Assembly (NCBI GenBank): GCA_003118195.1
Contig: BEXV01000089.1
Location: forward strand, 121,518-185,517
Length of the DNA: 64,000 nucleotides
Source of the DNA: Hemicentrotus pulcherrimus
Lineage: Eukaryota; Echinodermata; Echinoidea; Camarodonta; Strongylocentrotidae
Direction of reading: 5' to 3'
Program-made: the position numbers and the translations under genes
In this document: positions 49,301 through 57,712 of the stretch, piece by piece
How positions within the stretch are numbered: the stretch's first letter is position 1
Layout of the letters: every line of letters begins with the position of its first letter
Notes under the pieces: model-generated
The model's database searches: none
Told to the model about the DNA's origin: nothing
What the model saw: the letters and a program-made list of their open reading frames with translations, nothing else

Positions 49301-51227
49301 CAAAAGGCGTGCTTCTAAGAGCCCACCAGCTCGTGAATGTTTGTCGTAGCCAATAGTTTTTCATTACATCTAGATCCGAATTAGAGAGAGAGAGAAAGAG
49401 TTGTTTTGACATAAATGTATATGTTAGCATTCGATAAAGTAGTCAAACATTATATGGTACTTTCAGGGCTTACTACTCAGTAAAAGAGTTGGAAACGGGA
49501 TGTGTCTAACTCTATCAACATTAACGGATATGTTGATGGACACTCATTTGGGAATTCGATTTTGGCCGGACATGGAAATGTAAACAGAGAGAAACAAATT
49601 TAGGAGGCAAATTGCAAACAAGGGGATTGTATAGTCTCACTCGCTTGGCTATTTGAGCACGGGAGGTATCGAAATATTGCGAAGTATTTTGCTTCAAGAC
49701 CCGTGAGGAATATCGCCATTCGTTACTTAAAGTGTGCTCACACCTTATCAATCTTTGTTCTCACTGATTAATGCACTGAGAAGTTTATATATTGCTTTCA
49801 CTCAATCCTATAAAATCTCAGATATGCCATGTGTTGCTAAACAACCTGGGGATGGTTAATCTGGGCCGAACGTGTATATGTGAGATCATAACCTGTTTTT
49901 TTTATAATTTTAATGTAAATAAGAATGAAAGCTTCAATAATATAGTCTCCCGTATACAATTCTAAATCCACAAGACCACATCGAGAGAGAGAAAAAAAAT
50001 CAGTTTAATGGATTTAGCTAAATATCTGGATATTCGTTGTGGTTTTAAGAACCCTCATTATATATCACTGTATAATATCGTATATATCATTATATGTAAA
50101 TTTGATGTTTTGGGGGGTTGGTTTTTCTTAGCTCAAGAATAAAAGGTGGGCTGGTTGAATTAGGGCATGTGTTGAATGTGTGTTAAAGCTTTAATGTGTC
50201 AAATTCTCAAGTAACATAAATCGGGACAAGTATTTTTTTCTCATACTTACAAATTACCCACACACGTGTAAATACATCTATATAATCCAAATATATACAA
50301 ATATACCTTTATTCTGTTACAGCAATGTAATTTGAGCATTTGATACATGTGTAAATGCGTAATCTAACTGTGGAAGATAAAAAAACTTTGCTAGTGCCTT
50401 CTTGAGGTTTAACCATGCTTTAATATGTGTTGTAAACCACATATCCAATTATTGTTATCTCTTATTTATATTGGTATTCTATACGATTAATCGTACATGA
50501 CATTCGGCCCCAACAAATTGGAAGGATGCCTCCCAAAACAAATGTGTCAACATACTTTCATGAAATGTGCATACCTGTGGATGGCTTAGGGGCATTTCAT
50601 TCAAATGACTTCACAGTTATCTGACAATATTTCATGCTTGAGCGAGGATACGGCAATCTTGATGAGTTGAGTCCACTCCAAAATTACAGTGGAATCGGTT
50701 TCCTCCAAACAGGGGTTTGACAAAACCAATTTCAGAGTGGACTCCGCAATTTTGAGTGTGGATTTCCGCTCCAAAACGAATTTATACCTGACATGACCCA
50801 TAAAGAGTGGATTTATACTCCTTTATACTATATAGTATAATGAAGATATAATATTACCTTTGGCGCGTAGTTCGAAGAAGTCTGGTCTCTCACTATCGTC
50901 ATCGGTGGATTTACTCCTTACCCGTAGTCCTACTGGAACGATCCTCAGCTGGCCCTCACTGACCGTTCGATCCACAAGTCTCCGCCTATCCTGCAAAAGC
51001 ATCATTGCTCTGTTTTGATGGACACCACCACCGCCACTTCCATCCGCGTCATCTTCCTCTCCATCTCCCCCATCACTCCCTCCTCCACCATCGACAACGC
51101 CTCCATTTTCGCGGTTGGGCGGAGATCGAGGAATAGTTTCTAGTTCCTCATCCTCTTCCACCGTTTCGATCCGATTAGAATCTGATAAAATCACCCCTTC
51201 GCCAGAGAGTCTTGTCACGAGAGGCAT
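14037..51227 (-). CDS. GAD: Glutamate decarboxylase, complete 15-exon gene
   Basis: Glutamate decarboxylase converts L-glutamate to GABA and CO2 using pyridoxal phosphate (PLP) in the cytosol of GABAergic cells. The coding sequence is join(50858..51227, 36826..37059, 36227..36317, 30170..30276, 28542..28657, 27702..27781, 27238..27292, 26655..26771, 25933..25997, 25229..25307, 19013..19162, 16127..16176, 15101..15155, 14613..14702, 14037..14222), complement. It sums to 1845 nt, giving 614 residues; human GAD67 has 594. Every junction is GT-AG and all phases agree. Key residues seen: PLP-stacking His308 (SEQSHFS), PLP-ring Asp390 (HVDAAWGG), Schiff-base Lys422 (NPHKMMG), catalytic-loop Tyr459 (DKHYDVS) and substrate Arg583 (NFFRM). 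The residue roles come from knowledge of vertebrate GAD65/67. The start is the first in-frame ATG, with a TAA stop 33 nt before it (51261-51263). The N-terminal 123 residues look lineage-specific. Other group II decarboxylases are less likely because the loop and C-terminal motifs are GAD-type. Confidence 0.96.
14613..14702 (-). CDS. GAD: GAD coding exon 14 (residues 524-553)
   Basis: Encodes [20 protein letters not shown] then [10 protein letters not shown], matching PEHTNVCFWYIPQSLRG in vertebrates. Acceptor TTTGCAG|CCGGAG, donor CACAAG|GTGATT. Confidence 0.96.
15101..15155 (-). CDS. GAD: GAD coding exon 13 (residues 505-523)
   Basis: Encodes [19 protein letters not shown], matching EYLYAKIKNREEFEMVF of vertebrate GAD. 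Acceptor TCATAG|ATACCT, donor GACAAG|GTGGGT. Confidence 0.94.
15681..15814. mobile_element. MITE-like inverted-repeat element
   Basis: Arms of about 55 bp: GGGTTGCGTTTCATGAAACC at the left, and at the right a reverse complement beginning GGGCAGCGTGTCACGAAACC. Both continue into GTCxTAAGxACAAGTTCACxG. No coding capacity. Confidence 0.75.
15841..15899. mobile_element. Short palindromic element
   Basis: GAATTCACAAAGGAGG pairs with CCTCCTTTATAAATTC around a core of repeated ACAAACCTAGGTTTGT. It is probably a small foldback element. Confidence 0.6.
16127..16176 (-). CDS. GAD: GAD coding exon 12 (residues 489-504)
   Basis: A 50-nt exon encoding [16 protein letters not shown], matching the GTVGFENQINKCLELA region of vertebrate GAD. 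Acceptor TTACAG|GGAACG, donor CTCA|GTAAGT, which splits Gln505. Confidence 0.94.
16510..16720. repeat. GA-rich microsatellite
   Basis: Long (GA)n blocks on the plus strand, so CU-rich in the GAD pre-mRNA, about 330 nt upstream of the exon 12 acceptor. It generates low-complexity Ser-Leu open frames that are not genes. Confidence 0.9.
17460..17484. repeat. Poly(C) run
   Basis: A run of about 25 cytosines, preceded by CCGCCCT. It is a likely sequencing and replication trouble spot. Confidence 0.95.
18881..18978. repeat. Near-perfect 98-bp inverted repeat (hairpin)
   Basis: Arms of 46 nt match at 42 positions; each begins GGGACTTTTAGA and contains GTGGACTGCCCTTT. The loop is only a few bases. 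It lies in GAD intron 11, 35 bp beyond the exon 11 donor. It is probably a foldback MITE. Confidence 0.85.
19013..19162 (-). CDS. GAD: GAD coding exon 11, catalytic loop (residues 439-488)
   Basis: Encodes [39 protein letters not shown] and [11 protein letters not shown]. Tyr459 is the catalytic-loop tyrosine whose mobility distinguishes GAD67 from GAD65 in vertebrates. The exon is 150 nt and phase 0 at both ends. A 98-bp inverted repeat lies 35 bp past its donor. Confidence 0.97.
21147..21218 (+). tRNA. tRNA-Thr(CGT), array copy 1
   Basis: The acceptor GGCCTGG pairs fully with CCAGGCC. The D arm is GCCAAGTGGTAAGGC. The anticodon stem TCTGT/ACAGA holds loop CTCGTAA, anticodon CGT (Thr, ACG codon). 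The T arm GAGAG-TTCAAAC-CCCTC has one A-C mismatch. A and B box promoters are present, and T-runs follow. Animal tRNA-Thr(CGT) has the same anticodon-arm sequence style. Confidence 0.8.
21293..21364 (+). tRNA. tRNA-Thr(CGT), array copy 2
   Basis: Same fold as copy 1, with T loop TTCGATC. The acceptor stem is fully paired, the anticodon loop is CTCGTAA, and a T-rich run follows 14 nt downstream. Confidence 0.8.
21442..21513 (+). tRNA. tRNA-Thr(CGT)-like, array copy 3
   Basis: GGCCTGG against CCAAGCC leaves one acceptor mismatch. ACAGT replaces ACAGA, so the terminal anticodon-stem pair is lost. The anticodon CGT is intact. Possibly functional, possibly decaying. Confidence 0.6.
21588..21659 (+). 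tRNA. tRNA-Thr(CGT)-like, array copy 4, damaged acceptor
   Basis: The 5' half and anticodon are intact, but the 3' acceptor reads CGAGGTC and does not pair properly with GGCTTGG. Probably a pseudogene. Identical to copy 6. Confidence 0.5.
21742..21813 (+). tRNA. tRNA-Thr(CGT), array copy 5
   Basis: Fully paired acceptor and anticodon stems, T loop TTCGAAC, anticodon CGT. One of the best copies. Confidence 0.8.
21888..21959 (+). tRNA. tRNA-Thr(CGT)-like, array copy 6, damaged acceptor
   Basis: Base-for-base identical to copy 4, including the damaged acceptor and flanks, so it arose by a 300-bp duplication or by gene conversion. Confidence 0.5.
22042..22113 (+). pseudogene. tRNA pseudogene, array copy 7
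   Basis: The anticodon loop is CTCGAAA, which would read as CGA (Ser). The D loop and B box (GAGTTTTAAC) are altered. The acceptor GCCCTGG pairs incompletely with TCAGGCC. Probably a decayed copy. Confidence 0.6.
22185..22991 (+). mobile_element. 5'-truncated CR1/L2-type LINE inserted in the tRNA array
   Basis: The translated region 22261-22809 matches the C-terminal end of non-LTR reverse transcriptases: [24 protein letters not shown] and [20 protein letters not shown]. The 5' part (GVIFEND) is in the same frame but broken by several stops, and a frameshift follows the A-run near 22731. The 3' end has the typical tail AGCGCTTATAGAC..GGCACTTTATAAG then (ATT)n. The direct repeat ATGCAA (22179-22184 and 22992-22997) fits a target-site duplication. 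The element is dead. The methionine at 22261 is not a native start. Confidence 0.88.
22998..23069 (+). tRNA. tRNA-Thr(CGT), array copy 8
   Basis: Acceptor GGCCTGG/TCAGGCC with one G-T wobble. The anticodon stem and CGT loop are intact, and the B box is TTCGAAC. It starts directly after the LINE target duplication, so its 5' flank is now LINE sequence. Confidence 0.75.
23144..23215 (+). pseudogene. tRNA-Thr-like pseudogene, array copy 9
   Basis: The D arm and the anticodon loop with CGT are kept, but ACAGA is followed by CGATC and the 3' acceptor strand is lost (TACACGCTTGG). Confidence 0.55.
23437..23507 (+). pseudogene. Degenerate tRNA-Thr-like copy 10
   Basis: GGCCTAGTCGCCAAGTGG aligns to the 5' half. 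The anticodon region reads TCTTGAAAAAAGA and no longer pairs. A further 3'-half remnant (ATCCCTTTCAGGCC) at about 23309-23325 fits a missing copy at the same ~146-bp period. Confidence 0.5.
25229..25307 (-). CDS. GAD: GAD coding exon 10 with PLP lysine (residues 412-438)
   Basis: Encodes [19 protein letters not shown] and AAVLFKED. Lys422 in NPHK is the Schiff-base lysine. Acceptor TTGACAG|AGCTGA, donor GAC|GTGAGT. Confidence 0.97.
25933..25997 (-). CDS. GAD: GAD coding exon 9 (residues 391-411)
   Basis: Encodes [21 protein letters not shown], completing HVDAAWGGG; vertebrates have [20 protein letters not shown]. Acceptor ATCCAG|GCTGCT, donor AGCAG|GTATGT, which splits Arg412. Confidence 0.96.
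26655..26771 (-). CDS. GAD: GAD coding exon 8 (residues 352-390)
   Basis: Encodes [20 protein letters not shown], then [26 protein letters not shown] and HVD are PLP-decarboxylase hallmarks. Asp390 should contact the pyridine nitrogen of PLP. Acceptor ATCAG|GGTGAC, donor GAT|GTGAGT. Confidence 0.97.
27238..27292 (-). CDS. GAD: GAD coding exon 7 (residues 333-351)
   Basis: Encodes [19 protein letters not shown], the variable helix before the NATAG motif; vertebrate GAD has a similar-length segment. Acceptor TTTTAG|GGGGAA, donor GAAGG|GTGAGT. The open phase is confirmed by both neighbouring exons. Confidence 0.94.
27702..27781 (-). CDS. GAD: GAD coding exon 6 (residues 307-332)
   Basis: Encodes [19 protein letters not shown] then ILVETDA. 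His308 is the residue expected to stack on the PLP ring (SHYS in vertebrates). Acceptor TTTTAG|AGTCAT, donor CCCG|GTAAGT, which splits Arg333. Confidence 0.96.
28542..28657 (-). CDS. GAD: GAD coding exon 5 (residues 268-306)
   Basis: Encodes [19 protein letters not shown] and [10 protein letters not shown], matching GGAISNMYSIMAARYKYFP of the vertebrate enzyme. This contributes to the PLP phosphate-binding region. Acceptor CTGCAG|GAGGGG, donor GAACAG|GTGAGG. Confidence 0.97.
30170..30276 (-). CDS. GAD: GAD coding exon 4 (residues 232-267)
   Basis: Encodes [30 protein letters not shown] and IFAPG. The [13 protein letters not shown] stretch is nearly identical to vertebrate GAD. Acceptor TTGTAG|GTTTAC, donor CCAG|GTAAAA. 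Confidence 0.97.
32371..33428. mobile_element. Putative non-autonomous DNA transposon, composite
   Basis: The left end TAAGGCCGGCTCACAAAGTA and the reverse complement of the right end TAAAGGCTGGTTCACACTAC are similar terminal repeats. The interior (32400-33170) is CpG-rich compared with its surroundings and lacks a transposase. A nested inverted repeat lies at its right end. Confidence 0.5.
33204..33405. repeat. Long inverted repeat nested in the 32371-33428 element
   Basis: The arms of about 70 bp (33204-33273 and 33332-33405) share GACAAAGAAAGCGGACAAAA, then TATACAGT, and then GGAACATCCCTT or AGAACATCCCTT. The spacer is about 60 bp. Confidence 0.8.
34100..34215. repeat. GA-rich microsatellite
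   Basis: (GA)n and GGGAGA units on the plus strand, so CU-rich on the GAD transcript. Confidence 0.9.
34609..34908. other. Assembly gap (300 N)
   Basis: Exactly 300 ambiguous bases, flanked by a G run at the left and a C run at the right. The flanking words GGCGTACGCAGG and CCTGCGTACGCC are inverted with respect to each other. Open frames that span it are artefacts. Confidence 0.99.
35575..35805. repeat. Purine-rich (GGAAA/GA) tract
   Basis: About 230 bp almost entirely purine on the plus strand, ending in (GA)n. It lies about 420 nt upstream of the exon 3 acceptor in transcript order. Confidence 0.85.
36227..36317 (-). CDS. GAD: GAD coding exon 3 (residues 202-231)
   Basis: Encodes [16 protein letters not shown] and [13 protein letters not shown]. 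The HPRFFNQ and GEWLT motifs line the glutamate-binding side of the active site in the family. The acceptor is AACAG|GTCATC. The donor is ACAT|GTGAGT, which splits the Met232 codon. Confidence 0.97.
36826..37059 (-). CDS. GAD: GAD coding exon 2 (residues 124-201)
   Basis: Encodes the start of the conserved fold: [10 protein letters not shown], then [13 protein letters not shown], the hallmark [16 protein letters not shown], and [13 protein letters not shown]. These align well with vertebrate GAD (DRSTKVLDFHHPHQL, EQILVDCRDTLKYG, recalled from family knowledge). The acceptor is CTACAG and is preceded by a CT-rich stretch of about 400 nt. The donor is CACAG|GTATAG. Confidence 0.96.
37080..37510. 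repeat. Extended purine tract with GA and TA microsatellites next to GAD exon 2
   Basis: The plus strand is nearly all A/G, with (GA)n at 37170-37210 and 37391-37428 and (TA)n at 37285-37319. On the GAD strand this is an unusually long pyrimidine-rich region ending at the exon 2 acceptor. Confidence 0.9.
39010..39285. repeat. CT-rich microsatellite
   Basis: (CT)n, (GTCT)n and C-rich runs on the plus strand. It causes low-complexity Ser-Leu open frames on both strands. Confidence 0.9.
41490..41700. mobile_element. LINE/SINE-type 3' tail with AAT microsatellite
   Basis: An (AAT/GAT)n stretch followed by GGATTTATATAGTGCCTAATACG, TAAGCGCTCC and CCCGACCATCGG. This resembles the 3' tails of CR1/L2-type elements; compare the tail of the LINE at 22910-22991. 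Confidence 0.4.
42794..43158. mobile_element. TTAA-flanked MITE, copy A
   Basis: Begins AGGTAAAGACCAGTTATGG and ends ACTGGTCTTTACCT, giving terminal inverted repeats of 14 bp. TTAA sits on both sides (42790-42793, 43159-43162). TTAA duplications are characteristic of piggyBac-type transposition. 365 bp, no coding capacity. Confidence 0.85.
45120..45209. repeat. CA/CGCA microsatellite
   Basis: (CACACG)n and (CA)n repeats on the plus strand, ending at the left end of the adjacent MITE. Confidence 0.9.
45211..45441. mobile_element. MITE with TACCTCAGTCACACCG ends
   Basis: The left end TACCTCAGTCACACCG and the right end CGGTGTGACTGAGGTA form a perfect 16-bp terminal inverted repeat. 231 bp, non-coding, inserted at the edge of a CA repeat, with a possible TA target. 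Confidence 0.8.
48297..48668. mobile_element. TTAA-flanked MITE, copy B
   Basis: Same family and orientation as copy A: AGGTAAATACCAGTTATGG to ACTGGTCTTTACCT, bounded by TTAA at 48293-48296 and 48669-48672. The interiors are highly similar, for example GAATCGATCAGAAAAGGTTG. Confidence 0.85.
50858..51227 (-). CDS. GAD: GAD coding exon 1 (residues 1-123)
   Basis: This exon holds the initiator ATG and the N-terminal regulatory region. It is acidic ([15 protein letters not shown]) with glycine runs ([17 protein letters not shown]), then a basic Arg-rich stretch, and ends in [11 protein letters not shown]. That end joins DLLPSK of exon 2, matching the FARDLLPAK-type junction of vertebrate GAD. 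It contains no cysteine, unlike the palmitoylated N-terminus of vertebrate GAD65. The donor is AAAG|GTAATA and the phase is 1. An in-frame TAA lies 33 nt upstream of the ATG, so translation does not start earlier in this exon. The transcription start and any non-coding 5' exon cannot be seen. Confidence 0.88.
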
Positions 51228-52357
51228 GATTGATCGAAATATGGATGCCGCTAATCTCCCTTAAAGAACGCTTATTGATATTGCCAATTTCTTACAGTGT
51301 AATCAGACTTTTTAACTTCCACGAACGTTAATGACTTTCTCTATCTATTTCAGTTAGCAGTAGCTTAATGCCAGGATACGAACTTGATTCCAGGAATATT
51401 AAAAAAAGCTTCCAAGACTCTATAGATTGCTGAAGAACATAATTCGCCTTAAGCGCGTGCTGATTTAGCTCACATGCTTCATAATATGATTATTTATTCG
51501 TTTTCGTTGATAATTTATGTATCGACGTTCTACCAGTCCAAAATCAACTCACTGTGCTGCACTAATAAACAGGAACTTTCCTCGTGGTTCATACTTGTAA
51601 ATTCTGAACTGCGAGTGCTCGTTCACCCAACAAAATGTATCGTGACTACTGTGTGAGCTCAGTACTTCGTTGATTTGGGCGCATGCGCGATCTGTCCATT
51701 CTATATCCCCTGGAGAGAAGGCGAACCTTTTGAGGAGTTTCCAAAAATACGGCAGGTGCCTAAATAATCTACCATGCCACGAAAGCTTGTATCATGCTGC
51801 CCAACTACATATAACCTATTTCTTCTTCTTCTTTACCATCTAGAGTTAATCAAAATTGAGATTTCATTCTCAGAAAACGATCTCATTCAGGTTTCGTGGT
51901 AAAGTGGTTCATTAATTTGCCTCTCAATCCACATTGCCAGAACGCAGATTACATTTTGGTGTTATAGTTTCATGCGGAGTCGTTTATCAACTATACTATT
52001 CAAATTTATGAATGTTTCCTTCCCAGGTGTTTGTGGTGTTCATGCATTTCACTTACATGTTATTATTCTTTGTACTCCAATTGTTAGAATACAAAATGCA
52101 TTTTGGTTTTATAGTTTCATTCAATAAGTAAAGTCAATAAAATAGTATGTTCTGCACAATAAAAACAATGTGTGTCCCTAATGTACAATGTAATGTGTCC
52201 CCTCATTTTGTAATAGTTAATTTACCCATTCACATAATGGCACTACCTGCCCGATGAAGCCAGTGGCCCGTGACCCCTGAGCACTCAACACCGTGTTTTA
52301 GTCGGTTTGTGGTCAACTTCTTTTATATGAGACGAATCCAAGAAAACATTTCCATAT

Positions 52358-52456
52358 GGGTTGTAGGTTCGAATCCCAGCCCGGCACTAACATCCTTTGT
52401 CAAGACGTTAATCCACGTTTGCTCCCCTACGCCCAGGTGTAAATGGGAACCGTGTA
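52358..52456 (+). mobile_element. tRNA-derived SINE-like fragment
   Basis: GTAGGTTCGAATCCCAGCCC carries a Pol III B box. CGGCACTAACATCCTTTG, AATCCACGTTTGCTCC and CCCAGGTGTAAATGGGAACC follow. The same series of words occurs at 63870-63960. Confidence 0.55.
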
Positions 52457-53325
52457 AATGAAGAGCAGTATCAACTACTCTGGATAACTCAATATCAGAC
52501 CCTTTTCTTTCCTTTTCAATTTTATTATTAATTATATCATAAAAGTCATATCACTGCATTCAAACTCCAGCATCAGTAGTTTGGAGAGATTCGTGTAGAA
52601 CGGTCTTCCATCATAAAGTACACACACCTTTACCATTTTTACCCAGACTCATTTATTCATTGAATCATGTCTGTCATTAATCCTCCTCTGACAAATAGGA
52701 GCTTTAGATCAGACAAGTCGAGTACATTTATTTTGCAAGACTAAAAGGATATCATCTAAATTTAAATGGATCATTTTTTATTGGAATATTGGATGGGTTT
52801 GAGCCACCGAAAGTCATTACCTTGAATTCAATTTTTATGTGTGCCCTGTATCAACATGATTAAAAACATATTTACAAAACATATAAACATACATAACTTA
52901 TAATGAGCACATAAATTAAACAAGATATAACGTTAAAATGAGCGGGGGAAAAAATAACAAAAAATATAATATTCATGAAAGTATTAAATAAATCATAAAC
53001 TATGTGAGGGAAATGAGTTTCCAGCATTTTTCAAATGAATCCAGTGAGTTTAATAAACGTCTACATTATGTATTTCAGAGGAAGAGTTAGATTACGCTTA
53101 GTTTGTTTTGCTCAATTAAAGTCAATTACGAGACGACTCTTGAGTTGTCATGCACAATTTGATACAGGATTGAAATCTGCATTTGTAATCATTTATCATG
53201 ATTTGTTTTCCTTTTTTTCTTTTTGGTAAAAATAAATTCGTGCAAACTAATTGATTTAAAGTGAACAGTTATGAGGAGTCTACTTCACAATCAGTTAATG
53301 CAAAATCTGATGTAATACAATTAAT

Positions 53326-53786
53326 CACGATCATCATCGTCAAAATCATCATCATTGTCTAAATCATCATCATCATCATCATCGTTGTAACCATCAACAT
53401 TATTATCGTCATCATTATCATCGTCATCATCATCGTTGTCACCATCATCATTAGCATCATCATTGTCATCATATTCATCATCATCGTTGTCACCATCATC
53501 ATTATCACCACCATCATCATCATCGTTGTCACCATCATCACTAGCATCATCATCATCATCATCATGGTTGTCACCATCAACATTATCATCATCATCATTG
53601 TCATCATCTTCATCATCTTCATCATCATCACTAGCATCATCATCATCATCGTCATCATGGTTGTCACCATCAACAGTATCATCATCATCATCATTGTCAC
53701 CATCTTCTCCATCATCATCGTTGTCACCATCATCATTATCGTCATCACCATTATCGGTGTCATCATCTTCATCTTCTTCTTCTTCC
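53326..53786. repeat. ATC/CAT-rich tract of about 460 bp
   Basis: (CAT)n blocks interrupted by GTTGTCACCATCA at fairly regular intervals, so a higher-order minisatellite. Poly-Ser, poly-Met and poly-Ile open frames on the three frames are artefacts. Confidence 0.95.
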
Positions 53787-56700
53787 TCTCATCATTACGC
53801 CGTAGTCATGTTCTTTTTCTGGATATATATTAGGTTTCCCTCCTTTCCTCCTTATTTTTTATTCATCTTCGTCTTAATCTTTTCTCACCTTTTCTACTTT
53901 AATCAGCTTTTTAAAATCTCATTCTTCCTTTTACTCTTCTCTTCTTTTACTTTTCTCTTTGTCATTTTCTCTTCTTTTTCTCTCTAGAAATCCCTCAATC
54001 GATTGTGGGCTCTAAAATAATGAAAAATCATTAACAAAATATACAACAATAAACGTCGAATGTATGTACATTATTGTACCACAACCTACTATTGACGCAT
54101 GAGCTATAGTGTGTTTCAACCAAAACGCATCCCATAATGGACACATACAAATTTTTAGCACCCCCCCCCCTTCTTCCCTCGGTGAAATGGATATGAAGCA
54201 ATTTTCCAAACGAGATTATGGCATTCTACATTAAGCTCCATTTCTACCTATTTTCAATGCATTCCCCCTTCCTTTATGACCAATTGCACAAAGTAACCTG
54301 TCGTTCTTCATTCTCCGTTTTAGATTCCCGCCAGTCGATGATGTGATTGATTTAGCTGTTCTCTCGGGCTATCGTTATTCTTAGTCTTTGAAATTGGAAA
54401 ATAATCAAATCAAGTCAATCAAAATGTGTATACTCAGTAATAGGAAAATATCGGATAAGCATAAACAGTGGCGCGGCGTTTGTGATGAATGGCGAAGCAG
54501 AACGAGTAAAGTTGTTTTTCTTCTTCCTTTTTTTGCAAGCGGTTTGTAAAATTCGGCAAAATCCAGGGTAGATGTGAAGTTAGGCCTATAGGTTTTGTTC
54601 AGACATTTTAGGAACAAGGATTTTACCTAAATAATATTGTCAACAGTTAAAAAGTAATCCTGAGCACTTTTATTGCCTCGAGTTGCCTTAGAGAAAATGA
54701 TATTTTTTAATGCACAGCTATTGAAAAAAAAAACTTCCGCATTTATGAATTCAAAACTATGGTTTTTAATTCGAATGAATATTCATTTGTAAGTGGTAAA
54801 GTGTTAATTATAGAGAATGCGGTACAAGTAAAGCTGCCTTGGTGGCCACCTCTCTGTATAGACCACCCATCAATAGTGACCATGCATTTTGTCTCCCTCA
54901 AGAGAAAAATATGTGTTGCGTAACCTGTCTACCAAGGCCCCCTGGCTACAGTGGACACTTTTGTCATCTGTTCTGGCCATAATATACAGGTTTGGTAGTA
55001 TTTCAAGATCATTCCAACACATACCAATAGCAGAAAGAGTACTCCTACCTACATGAAACAATCATGTAGAAGAAAAAATATAACTTAACAACTGAGGCCT
55101 ACTTGAATGATAGATATAAAAATGGATATAGCAGTCATAACTCTTCACAAGCCCTGGTTTCTAAGATTACTAACATGTATAATGTTACGTAGCTAGGTAT
55201 ACGGTAATCAGAGTGTACCATCAAAATATGTACATGCAAATATTGACCTTAGATTCCTTCTTTGTTATTAGAGGTCTTAACGAGATTGAAAAGTTCTCAT
55301 TTGCATACTATCCCCACAGGGCGTAGTATATGATATTAAATTTCATTATCGAGTTTGGAACAACATGCTCAATTCGTATGGAAATGGAAAGTATGGAAAT
55401 CTTTCCACGTTCAAAATACAACTGGAGACCCAGCATTTTCCACAGTGCCTTTTAATTTTGTAAATGTTGTTTGCAGTGTAAATGCTATGGTACAACTTTG
55501 GGTATAGTGCAGTATAAATGACCACTATTATAATTATTATCTGAATAAAAAACATTTCTACTATCAATTTAAAAAGGGGTAACTTTTGAATAATCCTAGA
55601 TAGCAAAATTATATGAACTAAGAAACATCGATATCAGCACGATATTAATTTGACTTCAAATACATATAATTTCAGTTAATATGCAATAGAGTACCAAAGT
55701 GTGACGTCATACTGGCCAAGGTGTCAACGTTGCTGATTCACAGTAATTTTGTGCTAAACAATGATGTGGTGATCACACCAGCCCCAAACACGGAATGATA
55801 CCTGCCTCATCCCGTTGCTTGAATAATTTCGCGGTGAACCTCATGCCCAGGATTTGTTGTTTAGAACCAGCAGCCTAGACGACGAGCGAATATGACGTTA
55901 GCAGTTTGGTACTCTATATACTCCAATTTATTGTATTGTATATCTTTTCATTTCCATTTGCCAACCACGTTCTGATCTAGCCATCCATCTCCTTTCCCTT
56001 ATCTTTCTTTCCATTCCTTATCTATTCCTCCATCCGTGCGATGACCTCTATAAAAGGCTGATCAATCATACCAATAATCGTCACTGAATATCCTCTACTC
56101 CATCCGTATACGTCCGACCATTGATTTTTGCATTACCCAACCTCGATGACAAGACATCGGAACGATGCATTGGCATTCTCGAACGTCAAGCTTTCCTCCG
56201 AAATATTGATGGGAGCGAAAACCTAACCCGTGGCGACCCTAAATGAGTAAGATACACACAGCTGAGTCAAGCCATCGAGATCGAGGTCGGCTGTACCATG
56301 AACAGTTAATCATGTTACATCCGTGCGCTAAGTAATCCCTCATTTTCTAGCTTCCTTGAGTAGACTTCTAATTAGGGAACCCTATTTTGTATTGATTTTC
56401 ATTTGGCAGTTTCCGAATATCTTAAAAATTATTGTATACAAAAAAAAACACCTGATTTTCGTTTCCCGTCTGGCTGATAATATCACTGATTAATCATTAA
56501 TCAGTGTAAAGTTAGATGAAATATATTTATAGTAAATTACATTTGTAAGTAAAACATAACTATGCTGATTTATGATTTATCAATATTAATTCCCATGAAT
56601 TCGAATTGTGTTACTCATTTTTTCCATGTAAAAATATCACTGATCTGCAATCAATCCTTGATCTGTAAATGTAGTTATTTCCAAGTAATATTTATGTTCA

Positions 56701-57676
56701 ATTCACCATGTTTAATATAACAATATGTTTTATAATAACTGTAAAGATTGCAAGGCCAACGTTGACATCAGGAATTCAAATAAACTTTTAGTAGAGCACC
56801 GAAGACCTTATATAGTAACAATTGCAATGAGTGTTGATAACAAAACAAAACTTAAAATATTATGATTTCCTTTATGTCAAGAAATAGTACCACATATCCT
56901 TGGAAAATAAATCTCACACATTGATACAGATTACAGATTGCATACTATTATATGTTATTTTGATTGTTTTAAAATAGGCTCTCAGTGGCTTTGGCAAAAC
57001 CATCAATAAGATGGAAACCTGTCCAATAACTCATAAAATAGTGATAACCAGGGTTTGATGACAAAATTTAAGAGAACAAAGTGAAGTTTCGATCAGGGTT
57101 TTACGATAAATTTCTTCACCTCCTTTCAAATGAGTCATTCATCTATTCATTAATGGTTTTGAGGTTCCATTATATAACACTTTGTATCGAATTTAGACAG
57201 CTAAAAGCATTCAAAATTGTCTCCGGATGCAGATAGAGATTTTAAAACACCCATTCAGGTCTGTTTCCACGATATAGTGGCAAGAAATATGCCGTTCGAA
57301 TTTAAGAATATAACATAATCATAAAAACAAGTTTGATAACATAATAATAAACAGTTACAATATATACTCGAGATCAAATATGAAATCCAACATCTGTGTG
57401 TAATCCATAGTTTATTCATATCATATTATTTATTTATATTATATATATGTATTCATAGTCATTCAATGTATAATATTGGGACGGAACTTAATGCTTTTCA
57501 TTCTGAGTTCAAATTATCGACCTTCAAGGGGAACGTGATCTTGCATATAATATAACATGCTTTTGTTACGTCTATATGGAAGCTTGCCCATAATACAAAG
57601 CAAATTAGAACAGAGGGATAAGTTATTCCACCATAAAATATAATTGTGTAAAAACTTTATAATTTCAAGTTATTAA

Positions 57677-57712
<36 letters not shown>

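Larger units (their letters stand above)
37060..50857. other. GAD intron 1
   Basis: A 13.8-kb intron. It includes two TTAA-flanked MITEs, a MITE with GTGTGACTGAGGTA ends, CT and CA microsatellites and a LINE/SINE tail near 41500-41700. Open frames at 38003-38371, 42233-42493 and 46277-46591 have no recognisable domains. An imperfect inverted repeat (GAGTCCACTC pairs) is at about 50665-50745. No other gene is supported. Confidence 0.75.

Noticed and set aside
53359..53987. Poly-Ser, poly-Met and poly-Ile open frames of up to 183 codons
   Set aside because: They are translations of an ATC-rich minisatellite in several frames.
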